Source: Selaginella moellendorffii
Taxonomy: Eukaryota > Streptophyta > Lycopodiopsida > Selaginellales > Selaginellaceae
Length of the DNA stretch: 64,000 nt
Direction: 5' to 3'
Assembly (NCBI RefSeq): GCF_000143415.4
Contig: NW_003314341.1
Coordinates: 229,869 to 293,868 of the forward strand
Shown here: positions 22,173 through 32,437 of the stretch, one piece after another
Layout of the letters: each line of letters begins with the position of its first letter
How positions within the stretch are numbered: position 1 is the stretch's first letter
Position numbers and translations under genes: made by a program
Notes under the pieces: generated by a model
Seen by the model: the letters and a program-made list of their open reading frames with translations, nothing else
Told to the model about the DNA's origin: nothing
Database searches by the model: none

Positions 22173-22209
22173 TAGCTCTTTCAATCAGCCTAAAAACAAA
22201 CAAACGATC
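20508..22209. repeat. 851-bp tandem duplication
   Basis: Unit 20508-21358 is repeated at 21359-22209. All open frames I compared are identical, including the TTTGG frameshift (20785-20794 and 21636-21645), so the damage preceded the duplication. The left breakpoint touches a run of 16 G. The unit holds the nuclease-like 3' part of the Crinkler/RHS-type pseudogene. Confidence 0.95.
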
Positions 22210-23884
22210 ATCAATGAGTAATTAGAGAAGTCACCAGCTGAGCTGCATAGATTGAATCCCAATACCGAGGCCTATGTCTCTTTCCAGTAGTCTCAGTCCC
22301 CAGGAATGGAGCAGCATAACTTGCCATCCACTGCATTGTGCGGATGTGGAAGTTCTAAGAACGCTGTGCTGCCACTAGAGAGGAGTGGATGATGTTGATG
22401 CCATACTTGGGACGTCGATTTGGATGTGGCCGTGAATGGGGATCAAAGCATTTTAGATCTGTGGATGAAAATCGCCACCAAAAGCATTCCACATTCTCAT
22501 TTGCCGGCCAACGCAGCTCGATGAGCGGCAGATCCAATGGATGACAAGGTCCTAGGAGCGAAGATCCACGAGTAGAGCAGCGCTTGATCGGTAGTCAAGC
22601 TGGACAACTTTTTGGCATTATGGGAGGGACCTTCAATCCTTGATCAAAACAGCACCCAGATTGACTGCTCTTGATCACTTCCATAGGAAAGAAAAATCTA
22701 AGAGGAAACTGGTCTTTTTTCCTTTTTCCTTTTAATTTTGTAATGCAACTTTGCGCTAGACCCATATTGACTGCTCCTGGTCAAACCAGCGCACTGACGG
22801 CTGTGGCAAATCGCCCATGACCTGGAAAATTTCGCTTGCTCCTGCTGCTCGTATCCACAATGTTTGTTCTTGTACGAGACGAGAACACCAAGGTATGAGC
22901 CAGGGCTTGTCAATTGGTTTGGATGGAAAGTTATGATGATGCGGTGGTCAATGAGCAAGAGCAAAACTGTCAAGAGCTTGTGCAATGGCTTTCTTTCTGT
23001 TTCACCGCTGATTTCTTGATGAAAGCTCCGGGCGCAGAGGGAAATATGGTACTATATCCACGATCAAATCATTCCCGAGGATCGCTCCAGTCTTTCTCCG
23101 AGCTAGAGCCTGCTCTCATGCTAGATAAAAAACGCAGGCCATTCTCACAAATCATACTACCTACATATAGGTGGAGTTTCAAGACGGTATGACATGGAAA
23201 TTGATGGAAGTTTAGATCTGAGACAAGCAGCACCATAAGCTCTTCCCACGCTTGAAAATAAGCGAAGAGAAATGTTTAGATGTTGGATTTTTGTGCCATT
23301 TTTTAAAATTCTGCTAATTACTTGCTTGGAGAAGCTTGCACTAGCTCGGCAATCTGCTCGTCCAGGCCATTGCACATCGTCTGCGAGAGCGCTGAAGGGA
23401 TCGATCTAGTTGTTTAGTAAGGCGTGCCAAAGAAACGCCATAGCTTGGAACGTTTAGATTACGGCACTTGCCCAGGAGACGAATCCGGAGCAATGACACG
23501 CGCTCATTTCAGAGATGCCACAGAACATGATTTCTTTCAAGAATTACAAAGACACTCAATCAATTTTCACTTGAAGAAACTCCAAAGAAGGATCCGGATT
23601 TTCTCGTTCTTTCAGGCCAAGCTCTATTTCTGGATCAAAGAAATTTGCCCTGCCAGAACTTGAAATCCTGTACAATTGAATGTTGTTGAAACCCAGCGGT
23701 ATTGGAATGACGAAATCTGGTAAGTTTCTAGCTTCTAATCCTTTCTAGCCGGCCTTCCCGTTCACCGTACTTCCACGCAATACACGTGTGCCCATGACTT
23801 ATGTCATTCCTCCAAAGTCTAGGTTTTGCATGTGATCCGATTCCATGAATTTGAATTGGAGAATGCTGGTGTATCCAGACGTGT
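22210..23884. other. Intergenic region between the two Crinkler/RHS-type loci
   Basis: About 1.7 kb with short open frames only. I see no recognisable domain, RNA gene or clear repeat here. Confidence 0.5.
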
Positions 23885-25549
23885 CTAGTGCAGACATGGA
23901 AGACAAGATTTCTGACTGCTGATAAAGCCTGTTCTCATGCACCCTGGACAATCATCCCCAATATCTAGGGAAACCATCTTCACCTTGACGTTGAGATGCT
24001 CGAGCTTGCGCATCACTTGACCAACAATCTCTTGTCTGTCATTGAACGACCACTTCTTCCCCTTCTCAGCCAGCTTGACAGTATCGAACCAGTTAACGGT
24101 GAACTTGGTGAGATTGAAGAGCGGTACAAGAATGCAGAAGTCGAGCTCTTTGTCATTGCCATGGTGGACTCGGAGGAACTCAAGTGCTCGCTCAAATGCT
24201 TGCCCGAGTCGCAGCGCACGCTCCTCTGTAACGGTGACCTGGTATAAAGATCCATTCACGATGAAGTCCCACTCAGCGTTCCTAGCTGAGGAAGGCTTGA
24301 ACAGGGCATTCTTGTGGCCTGGCAGGATCTGTGCCGGGAAAACAGCCTCACGCCCAGCTCCTGCCTTCCGATCCAGATCATATCTTGAAGCAACCTTTGG
24401 GAAGCCCCCCTGCAGAACTGGCCCAAACTCCCCATTTTCTTGGAGCTCCCTGTACTGTAGCTTACTACCCTTCGGAATGATCACTTCACAAATAAAATGC
24501 TCCAACAGCTTTCCCTGGACATCCCTGAGAGCGTCTGGTTGCTCTACCGACAGAAAGCGCTTCAGATCGGGTAACGGGAGATTTGATAGCAGCTGCTGTT
24601 CAACGTAGGGACTCGCAAGAGCCAAGCGGTAAGCCGAGTAAGTGCTCTCATCCACAATCATGTGGAGCACCTTGTGACTCTGGTCTTCCTGCAGTGACTG
24701 GAGCTTGATAATCTGGTCGAAATCCCTCACGGCCCCAATGGCACTGCGTATCTCCATTTGGACATCTGGCCCTATCTTCTCCAGCACATAGTAAGGCACA
24801 CCACCCCATTTGAGGAAGCGTTCACTCACTTCTTCTGGATCATGCCCAAAGTTGTGCTCGTTGAGGGCCAGAAGCTCATTTTCTGTCCAGACTGGATCGA
24901 AGAACTTCCGGACGCTGCCGGCCTTTGCAAACTCATAGTAATCAGCTTTGACCGGAGAACACGTTAGCAAGAACTTGCAGCGCAAAGCCCAATCCGAACT
25001 TGGTATCGAATTGTCAGCAAGATACCAGGGCTGATTACCACGAGCCCATAGCGCGTCCGAAATGTCCCTATGCTCCTCCACTTTGAGTTGGTCGTCATCC
25101 GTCCAAGAGACACATATGTAGTCACGAATTGTAGGTAGCCTGATGATGATGTTGCGTTTCATGGCCAGCAGTTTCCACAACGCCAGCCACAAAAACCCTG
25201 TCTTACCGATGCCAGGATTCCCCAGCAAGACTGCGCCTGCCCTGGGCATCCCTTTCTCCTTCGCCACCACCTCATTGTGTTGCCACACAAGATTAAAAAT
25301 GGGATCGTAGCACTCGCGGACGAGGAGCTTTCGGTTTATGCGCCCCGTGAGCCACCACTCGCTAACATCGTCAGGCAGATCCAGGAATGCGGCCTGTGCT
25401 GGAGGAGCGCCTTTGTCCACCTTGACTTGATTGCACACTTCGACCTTGATTCTGGCACGCTCCAGAGCTGCTATAGCCCTTACCGGATCCGCCCGTTTGT
25501 GCAGCTGCCGTCGAGGTGCCCACAGTGCACCACACCGCCCCACCCACAT
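23885..25549 (-). CDS. Crinkler/RHS-type P-loop NTPase with C-terminal nuclease-like domain
   Basis: A single-exon frame of 554 codons from the ATG at 25549; the frame is open upstream to 25606 but only from a TTG. A basic N-terminus (LWAPRRQLHKR) could be a targeting segment. Walker A (LLGNPGIGKT) is near residue 110. A sensor-like LLTCSPVKADYYEFAK follows near 195, then DPVWTENELLAL and RFLKWGGVPYYVLEK, the order seen in Crinkler and trypanosome RHS NTPases. Near residue 420-440, EWDFIVNGSLYQVTV matches the acidic-residue then QVT pattern of the restriction-endonuclease-like domain that ends many of these proteins. A DDCPGC...SCLPC tail closes the protein. Family assignment rests on motif order, not a search. 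Role in a plant is unknown; self/non-self nucleic-acid targeting is the proposed theme. A broken relative lies 1.7 kb to the left. Confidence 0.75.
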   Translation of the reverse strand: MWVGRCGALWAPRRQLHKRADPVRAIAALERARIKVEVCNQVKVDKGAPPAQAAFLDLPDDVSEWWLTGRINRKLLVRECYDPIFNLVWQHNEVVAKEKGMPRAGAVLLGNPGIGKTGFLWLALWKLLAMKRNIIIRLPTIRDYICVSWTDDDQLKVEEHRDISDALWARGNQPWYLADNSIPSSDWALRCKFLLTCSPVKADYYEFAKAGSVRKFFDPVWTENELLALNEHNFGHDPEEVSERFLKWGGVPYYVLEKIGPDVQMEIRSAIGAVRDFDQIIKLQSLQEDQSHKVLHMIVDESTYSAYRLALASPYVEQQLLSNLPLPDLKRFLSVEQPDALRDVQGKLLEHFICEVIIPKGSKLQYRELQENGEFGPVLQGGFPKVASRYDLDRKAGAGREAVFPAQILPGHKNALFKPSSARNAEWDFIVNGSLYQVTVTEERALRLGQAFERALEFLRVHHGNDKELDFCILVPLFNLTKFTVNWFDTVKLAEKGKKWSFNDRQEIVGQVMRKLEHLNVKVKMVSLDIGDDCPGCMRTGFISSQKSCLPCLH

Positions 25550-25637
25550 TTCGCCAAACCTAAACCGAGAAAGGTGGTAGCTTTTTAGCGGGATAACCAA
25601 CCCCAAAATCTCAATGATATGTAGTAGTTGTCAATAA

Positions 25638-28600
25638 TCATACTCTATGCATGTTTGAAAGCATAACCAGAGCAGCAGCTTGATCCTCCCGACCAAAGAT
25701 CTTCTTCATCGCTCGACATCCCCGTTCCACTTCCTGATGGATGGAACAGCCACCAAGTATGCTCATCCACATCACCGGATCATCTTCCTTGTCACTAAAC
25801 TTTTTGGCAGCCTTCATCGTCTCCTCCGCTTCTGCCAGCCGCCCTGTTCGTCCCAGGAGATCAATCACGCACCCCAAGTGATGCTTGCCAGCCTCCAGTC
25901 CGTAATCCAGTGTCATGCACGCGAAGAACTCGAGTGCCTCGTCGATCGCTCCCACGCTGCTGCAAGCCGACAGCAGTGCCACAAAGACGACGTCGTCCGG
26001 GATGAGACCCTCTTGCTGAAGCAGCCAGAAAATCTCGAGAGCCTTCCATCCCTGTGCGTTTCGTGCGTAAGCCACCATCATGCTCGTCCACAGCACCATG
26101 TCCCGAGAGCTGCTTAAGCCGTCCAAGACGCTCCTGGCCTCCTCCACACTTCCACATCTTCCATACATATCCACCAGAGCCGACCCGACGATGCCACACG
26201 ACTTGAGCGATCCAGCAGCCGCGTCTTCGATCTGGCTGTGGATCTTCCTGCCTCGAGCAAGAGCGCCCAAGTTTCCACACGCACGGATGACGCTCAGGCA
26301 TCCGGCCTTGGTGTGGACGGGAGCCTCGCCCCGTCTCTCCCCGAGCTCGAAGAGTTCCATCACTTTGCCGTGCTCGTCGTGCTGCGAAAAAGTCGTGAGG
26401 ATTGACCCCCAGGTAGCGGAGTCTCGTCGAGGCATCGAGTCGAAAGTCTCGCGGGCCGCGTCGCAGCAGTGGCTTCTGCCATACATGTTGATCGCTGCGT
26501 TGCCAACTTCAGTGTCATTATCGAGCTCGTTTCCTCTCAACGAAGCATGAATCATTCTCCCCTCGCTTATGAGCTCCGGGCTCGAGCAAACTTTGAAGAT
26601 GGTGACGAGAGCTGCCTTGTCCGGGAGCACTCCATTCTGCTGCATCCTCTTGTAAGCTCGTAGAGCTTTGCTGTGCTGCTCTGCCTGGTAGTATCCCAGG
26701 ATCATGCTCGTCCACGACACCACGTCGTGACGGTCCATCGCGTTGAAAACTTTCTCGGCGTCCTCCACGCTTCCACACCTCACGTACATGTTGAGTAGAG
26801 CCGTCTCAGTGGTGGCTTTGAGTCCCAGCTTTCTCTTGGCGATCAGCCTGTGAAGGAGCCTGCCTTGTTCTAGCCACTCGGGAGAGGAAAGTGCGTTTAA
26901 GATGCTGATATAAGTCACCTCGTCCGCAAGAATTCCCTCACACTCCATCTTCTCCAGCAGCTCCATGGCCTGTGCGATCATCCCACTCTCGGCATAAGGA
27001 CCGATGATGGAGTTCCACGAGATCACGTCCTCCCGTCGCATGGTGTCAAAGATCTCTCGAGCTTCGTCCAGCCACCCACACTTCGCATACAAGTTGACGA
27101 GCGCTGTCCCGACGATAACTTCCGATGCCAAACCAGCCTCGGACACTCGAGCATGGATTGCTCTTCCCTCTTCCAGAGCTTTCAGCTTCGCGCAAGCGTA
27201 GAGAACTGTGACGAAAGTAACTTTGTTTGGAGTCACGTCCTCGGCTTCCATTCGCTCGAAGAGAACGAGGGGCTCTCTGTGATGCGCCCGATGGGCGTAG
27301 GCCGAGATGATAGCGTTCCAAGTGATGACATCTCGAGCCGGCATCCTGTCAAACACTGCGTAGGCATCTTCGAGGCTCCCACACTTCCCATACATGTTGA
27401 CGGTAGCGTTTCCGACGATCAGCTCCGGCTCGTATCCAGCTTCCACAGCCAAAGCGTGGATTTTCTTCCCAAAGGCCAGGCTCGACGGCTTCTCGCAAGC
27501 GTTGAGAACCGTGACGAACGTAACATGGTTTGGCGTGACACCATGAAGCAACATCTCTCGCACGAGCAGGGACGTTTCCATCGTTTTCCCTTGTAACGCC
27601 CAAGCGGAGATAAGCGCCGTCCAAGTGACAACGTCACGCTCGGCCATCCTGTGAAAGACTTGAAACGCATGTTCAGGCACTCCACACTTTGCGTACATGT
27701 TGACGAGCGCATTTCCGACGATGATCTGTAGCTCACAGCCACTTTCCTTGATGCAGCTGTGGATCTTCCGGGCCTCTTCTATACTTAACGAACTCTCGCA
27801 GCTGTTAAGCACCGTCACGAAAGAAATCCTGCTTGGTCTCACCCCTTGAAGCTGCATCAAATGAAACAGCTCCAGAGCCCTGTCCGGAAGTCCGTTCCGA
27901 CCATAGGCCGCAACCAGCGAAGTCCAGCTGATGACGTTTTTGTGTGGCATCCGGTCAAACACCTCTTGTGCCTCTGAGAAGCTCCCACACTTTCCATACA
28001 GGTTGATGATCGAGTTGCCAAGAACGGAGTCGACCACTAATCCTGCCTCTAAAACGTAGCCGTGCAGCAGGAGCCCGTCCTTTAAGCGTTCCAGAGCGGC
28101 ACACGCCTCGAGCACCGGAAGAAACGCTACTGCGTCGGGCTTCAGACCTTGTAGTAGCATGCACCGAAAAACTCCAAGAGCTTTTGCGTGGAGTTTTTCT
28201 CGGTTGAAGGCTCCAATAATCGTTGTCCACGGGATAACGTCCACGGATGGTTGAATTTCCTTGAACACTTCCCAAGCATGTTGGGCACTTCCGTTGTTGA
28301 GGTACATCTTGACAAGAAGTTTGCGTAAGTACACGTCTCTGTCCAGCTTTTCCTTAACAATCGCTTCATGCAACGACTTACCATCTTTCAGAGAGTTGCA
28401 CGAGCTAAGAAGCTTAGCATAAGTTCGAGCGTCCGAATGCTTATCGTCCTTCTCGCTTCCTGGAGGCGGAACGATATTTATCAGCGTTCATAGACATGTA
28501 ACGGGTGTTACGAGCATACCAGAGAAGGAAGAAGAAGTCGAGACAGCTCCTGTAAAACAAAAGAAAGCCAATGTAAGGAAAGCCAAAGCAAAAAAACAAA

Positions 28601-28669
28601 ACGCACAGGAAGAAGCTTACCACGAAAGATCATCGAATTTGGAACGTTGGATGCGAACGATAGCACCAT
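25638..28669 (-). CDS. PPR protein, PLS/E class, 966 aa
   Basis: Three exons: 28669-28621, a 30-bp micro-exon 28549-28520, and 28459-25638. The large exon alone encodes about 940 residues of tandem PPR motifs (NSIINLYGKCGSFSEAQEVF, NALVNMYAKCGVPEHAFQVF, TALLNMYVRCGSVEDAEKVF and so on). It ends with an E-type region (MWMSILGGCSIHQEVERG) that finishes at LSNMHRV. There is no DYW domain. The two upstream exons add an N-terminus (MVLSFASNVPNSMIF, then Ser/Thr-rich) typical of a plastid or mitochondrial transit peptide. They are joined by 71- and 58-nt GT-AG introns and keep phase. The product is expected to act on organellar RNA. The upstream exons are inferred; the large exon is certain. Confidence 0.9.
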
Positions 28670-29110
28670 TGCAGCATCAGCCTCTTACAGGAGGAAACCA
28701 GGAAAATTGAACTAGGAAAATGAAGAAGACAATTGTTTGCTCTAAGGCACTTTGGCCACCGGTCTATCGTTTTCTTTCTGTTGAAACGCGACCGAGCCTA
28801 TTGTCAATCTGCTTAGAACAAACTCAGAGACGTAACCTACAGACAATGCTTACCCCTTGTTCTTGAGCCACAGTGGAGAGCTTGCAACCGGATCATAGAC
28901 CCCCATTCGCAAAAGTCTAGGGGCTCCGAAGAATTTGTTGTGCTGAAAATTGCTTGTCGTTCTAGAGTGATAAATGGAACACAAAATGGAAAACTACATA
29001 CCTTATCACGTCGATTTGACATAGAAATAAGGGCAAACAGGACTTGGCTCTGGCACGCGTCATTATTGAGTGGTGCCACATGTCGCCTATTTACTTCGAA
29101 CAAGCATTTT
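28670..29110. other. Intergenic region between PPR and MED32-like genes
   Basis: About 440 bp holding the PPR gene promoter and the 3' flank of the MED32-like gene. No further feature identified. Confidence 0.5.
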
Positions 29111-29581
29111 TTAAACATCCTCTGGAGTGACAATAGCGCCAGGGGCTTGGCCAACGGCACTCAAACTGCCACCCGCGGCATTGGACAGCGCACCGCCGCC
29201 GCCTCCCTGCTGCAAATCGATCACCTGCCACCGCACCGCCTTGCTCAGCTGCTCGAGCCGCACGGCACTCAGCGGTGCCACGGCGGCGCCGCCGCCTCCC
29301 GCCTTGGCGGCGTCCCCCGCTACTACCCTGCCCGACACCGGGCCCGTCGCCTCATCCACCAGGCACTCGGACCCAATCCTCTGCCTCACGCTCTCCACGA
29401 ATTCCTGGGCCCGATCGCACGCGCCGTGGAAGAGCTGGTGGTTCTCGAGAAAAGAATTTAGGGCTTTGTCCGTGCGCTCCGATCGCTCCCCCGCTGCTAC
29501 TTCCTTAGCCTCCAGCGCCGCCGCGCACGCCGCGAGTAGCCTGTGGTACGAATCTTGGAGAGCCTGGAGGATGGGATCCAT
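29111..29581 (-). CDS. MED32: Mediator complex subunit 32-like protein
   Basis: A single exon of 156 codons from the ATG at 29581 (MDPILQALQDSYHRL). The central block ACDRAQEFVESVRQRIGSEC followed by LVDEATG is the conserved core of plant MED32, a plant-specific tail-module Mediator subunit linking transcription factors to RNA polymerase II in the nucleus. The N-terminal half is helical; the C-terminal third is Gly/Ala-rich and less conserved. Two telo-box-like AACCCTA motifs lie just upstream of the ATG (29587-29611). The start codon is only 99 bp from the stop of the gene upstream on the same strand. Assignment is from memory of the family core. Confidence 0.8.
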   Translation of the reverse strand: MDPILQALQDSYHRLLAACAAALEAKEVAAGERSERTDKALNSFLENHQLFHGACDRAQEFVESVRQRIGSECLVDEATGPVSGRVVAGDAAKAGGGGAAVAPLSAVRLEQLSKAVRWQVIDLQQGGGGGALSNAAGGSLSAVGQAPGAIVTPEDV

Positions 29582-29680
29582 TCCAAGAACCCTAGAAATG
29601 AAGAACCCTAAAACAAAAGAAGAGGGCATTTTTTTGGTTTTAGTAGATCTGGGTGAAGAAATTCCTTTTGTTGTTGTCAA

Positions 29681-30505
29681 TCAAGTCAGCTCCTTGAGAA
29701 TGCTCTGTGCCGTTTCCTCCAGATTGAGTTTCTTGAGATCTTCGAAAGGTCTCGTGAGGTCCTGCGTCACAAAATTCTCATTACGAGAAAGATCGAGCTC
29801 GACTTTTTCTCCCTACCTTGAGCGACACAAAAATCCGTCCGCCATCGTCTCTGATCTCGAAGCAACCCTTCCGCGGCTGCGAGAAAGATGGATGTGTTAG
29901 ACGAGCGAGATCTTCGCCGCGGCCAAAAGTTCTCGCGTACCTTTTCCGGGTTGATGGAGATTTTCAAGCTTGGATCGGCCTCGATCAGCAGCGACTGGAT
30001 GTTCACGGCCCTGGTCTTGAACGAAGAGCATTGCTTGCTGCAAACCAAGAGGAAATTCTCGCAAAGTTCTATGCCAAGGAACGAGAGAAAAGGGAAGAAC
30101 TTACCAGTGCTCGATGATTATGTGCGCCTTGGACGCTGGCGGAGCCTTCTCCTTCTCCTCCTCCTTGGGGCCGGGATTGGATCTCGTCACTCGCTTGGTG
30201 CCGGGGACCAGCGGCGCCGATTCTTTCTTCTTCCTGCCCTTGGCCTTTGGCTTGCTCTCCTCTTCCTGCGAAATATTTGGCGGAGGAGCATCGTCGACGA
30301 CCTTCTTTTCTTCCACCGGAGGAGCCGCAGCGCTCGTCGCGACCTCGTCTTTCTTCTCCTCCTGCGCCTCCTCTACCTCGCCAGCGCTTTCTTTCTGCTC
30401 AATCTCCTCGGCCGCAGTATTCTTGTCGACCTGTTCGTCCTCGGATGCTTTCGCCTTCCGGGACTTTCCCGCCGCCTTGGATTTCGCCTTGCGCTTTGGC
30501 GGCAT
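29681..30505 (-). CDS. Selenoprotein H-like Rdx-family protein (Cys form)
   Basis: Four exons, 30505-30105, 30037-29941, 29876-29817 and 29761-29681, give 212 aa. The first exon encodes a basic N-terminus (MPPKRKAKSKAAGKSRKAK) with a long Lys/Glu-rich stretch, consistent with nuclear localisation. The second half is a thioredoxin-like Rdx fold: HIIIEHCKQC supplies the CxxC redox site (CxxU in animal SelH), followed by FKTRAVNIQSLL, ISINPEKPRKGCFEIRDDGG and a C-terminal helix. In the family this is a DNA-associated redox protein. No selenocysteine is needed because Cys replaces it. The gene is head-to-head with the RRM gene at 30922 (416 bp between start codons). Confidence 0.85.
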
Positions 30506-30921
30506 GATCAAGCGCGCAGAGGAAAGAAGAAGAAAGACGAAGAACTGCTCACGGACACTCCTCCCAGGCGCTAGGGGAAAGCGAAATGGCAAGCTCCTGG
30601 CTATGGCGCCCAAGAGGATATGCTTTATCAAAGTAGGCCCACGTGGACCATCCAACGGCCGAGATCGATGGGCTCTTTGGAGAGTTTGAAATTGCCACGT
30701 TGGATGGGGCATTCCGTACATACCGGGAATTTGCGACCGGCAGTATGGGCCACCTCCGGTTCCTTTGCCAATGAGTTTTGGTTGCGTTTAGCGCGAGAAG
30801 AAGGGCAGTACGGTGGAACCAGAGAGATTGCCTAGTGGAGATCGGGTCTTCCAGGGGTTTTAGGGTTTTCTGGGGTTCACTTAAAATCTCCTGGGGGGAG
30901 CTCACATATTTGCGACGGGCA
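30506..30921. promoter_or_regulatory. Shared 416-bp divergent promoter region
   Basis: The interval separates the start codons of the SelH-like gene (minus) and the RRM gene (plus). It contains a TTTTAGGGTTTT telo-box-like motif near 30858-30868, an element common in promoters of plant RNA-metabolism and translation genes. Exact transcription starts cannot be seen. Confidence 0.45.
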
Positions 30922-32437
30922 ATGGCGGCAGTAGGGAATCCGCAATACAATCCCTGGTCAGGCGCGACGCCGCAACCGGAAGTGGCGATTGATGAGGTAG
31001 GGAGCTTCGATTGGAGGCGCTGGATTGGATTTCATCGTTTTCTCGATTTTTTCTCAGGTGAGGACGATCTTCGTGCTAGGTTTTCCACCAGATGTCAAGG
31101 AGCGGGAGCTCCAAAATCTCCTGCGCTGGTGGCCCGGATATGAGGCGTCGCAAATGAACTTCAAAGGCGACCAGCCAATGGGATTCGCGCTCTTCTCCAC
31201 CGCCTCAATGGCAATGGCTGCTCGAGACGCACTCCAGGCAAGCGTTAACCGGATTTTAAGTTGGTTTTTCTTTTTCTCTTTTGATCATCACAAGTAATCT
31301 TACATCGTTTTCCAGAATCTAGTGTTCGATGCCGACGCTAAGTCCGTGCTGCGTGCCGAGATGGCAAAGAAGAACTTATATGTGAAAAGAGGCAAGTAAT
31401 CTAATATCCAAGTTTTTATGATATGTCTGCTCATGATTTTTTGTTTACGGTGTCAGGTGTTACGGGGATCAATGCAGAGGGAACAGCATACGATCATAGC
31501 AAGAGAATGCGAACTGGGGGCGAGTGCACTCCTGCCTATCCTCCTCCTTTTGCACCTCCTCCGCCGCCGGCGTGGCCACCCCAGGGGTGAGTTCTTCTTT
31601 CTTCCGTTTTTATTCTTCCCATCTTGCACTGTTTCGTTTCCTCATTTCTGTTTTTTCTTTGGGGTTCTGCAGGTACATGGCTCCAGCTCCTTACGATCCT
31701 TATGGATCGTATCCAGTTGCTCAGGTACCTCCTCCGGTTCCTCCTCCTGCACCCGTGGCACCTGCTGGTTACGCTCCTGTTCAGGTAGAAGCTTTTTCTG
31801 ACGTCTTGTGTGGGGAACGTTACCACCATGTTTTGTTTCAGCAGAACACTAAGGACAATCCGCCATGTAACACTTTGTTTATTGGAAATCTCGGTGAAGC
31901 AACGAGTGAAGCGGAGCTGCGTGGGTTGTTTAGCAGGCAAGTTATTCTATCCGTGCAAACCTGATTGTTTTGACGGTTCGGAAGTGTCCGTGCAGCCAAC
32001 CAGGTTTTAGACAAATGAAAGTACTGCGCCAAGGAAGGAGCACTGTGTGTTTCATCGAGTTTGTTGTGAGCATTCACACTTTGTCCTGTGTTCGCAGTAT
32101 GTAACACTGGTGCTTTCAGGATGTAAATACAGCTATGGCAGTCCACACGAACCTTCAAGGTGCTGTTCTTTCGACTTCAGATCGTGGTGGGATGAGAATA
32201 CAATATCCTTTTTTCGGTTTCTTCGTTTGTTTTTTTCTTCGTCTTTGGTTGAATTTCCTTGACAGTTTGTGCACGTATTCGAAAAATCCTTACGGGCGGA
32301 AGAAGGAGGGACCTAGTGGGCAGCTCGATGGGATCCCTCCTCCCGGTGTGTCATCGCCAACATTAACAACATTGAGTACAATGACAAATGGTGCTACCGA
32401 TCGCAATTCAGTGACTTCAGAGACGTCGACTGCCTGA
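30922..32437 (+). CDS. Two-RRM RNA-binding protein, RBPMS/scw1-like
   Basis: Nine exons close in frame to 327 aa: 30922-30996, 31058-31237, 31316-31391, 31457-31586, 31673-31784, 31842-31936, 31996-32065, 32120-32202 and 32275-32437. RRM1 starts VRTIFVLGFPPDVKERELQN. A Pro-rich linker follows (PPPPPAWPPQGYMAPAPYDP). RRM2 has NTLFIGNLGEATSEAELRG, then FRQMKVLRQGRSTVCFIEF and MRIQYSKNPYGRKK. This is a post-transcriptional mRNA-binding protein of the RBPMS/couch-potato/scw1 type. Introns 2, 3 and 6 have GC donors (GCAAGC, GCAAGT, GCAAGT). Intron 8 (32203-32274) is U12-type AT-AC: donor ATATCCTTTT, branch TTCCTTGAC, acceptor GCAC. The acceptor of intron 5 is a tandem CAGCAG, so one Gln may be optional. 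Confidence 0.93.
32203..32274 (+). other. U12-type AT-AC intron
   Basis: A 72-nt intron begins ATATCCTTTTTT and ends GTTTGTGCAC. The branch-site match TTCCTTGAC is at 32255-32263, 12 nt from the acceptor. These three elements are the signature of minor-spliceosome introns. Removing exactly this segment restores the RRM2 frame (Gln-Tyr-Ser across the junction). Confidence 0.93.

Noticed and set aside
30114-30689. 191-codon plus-strand frame rich in Ser/Phe/Leu
   Set aside because: Antisense of the Lys/Glu-rich first exon of the SelH-like gene.
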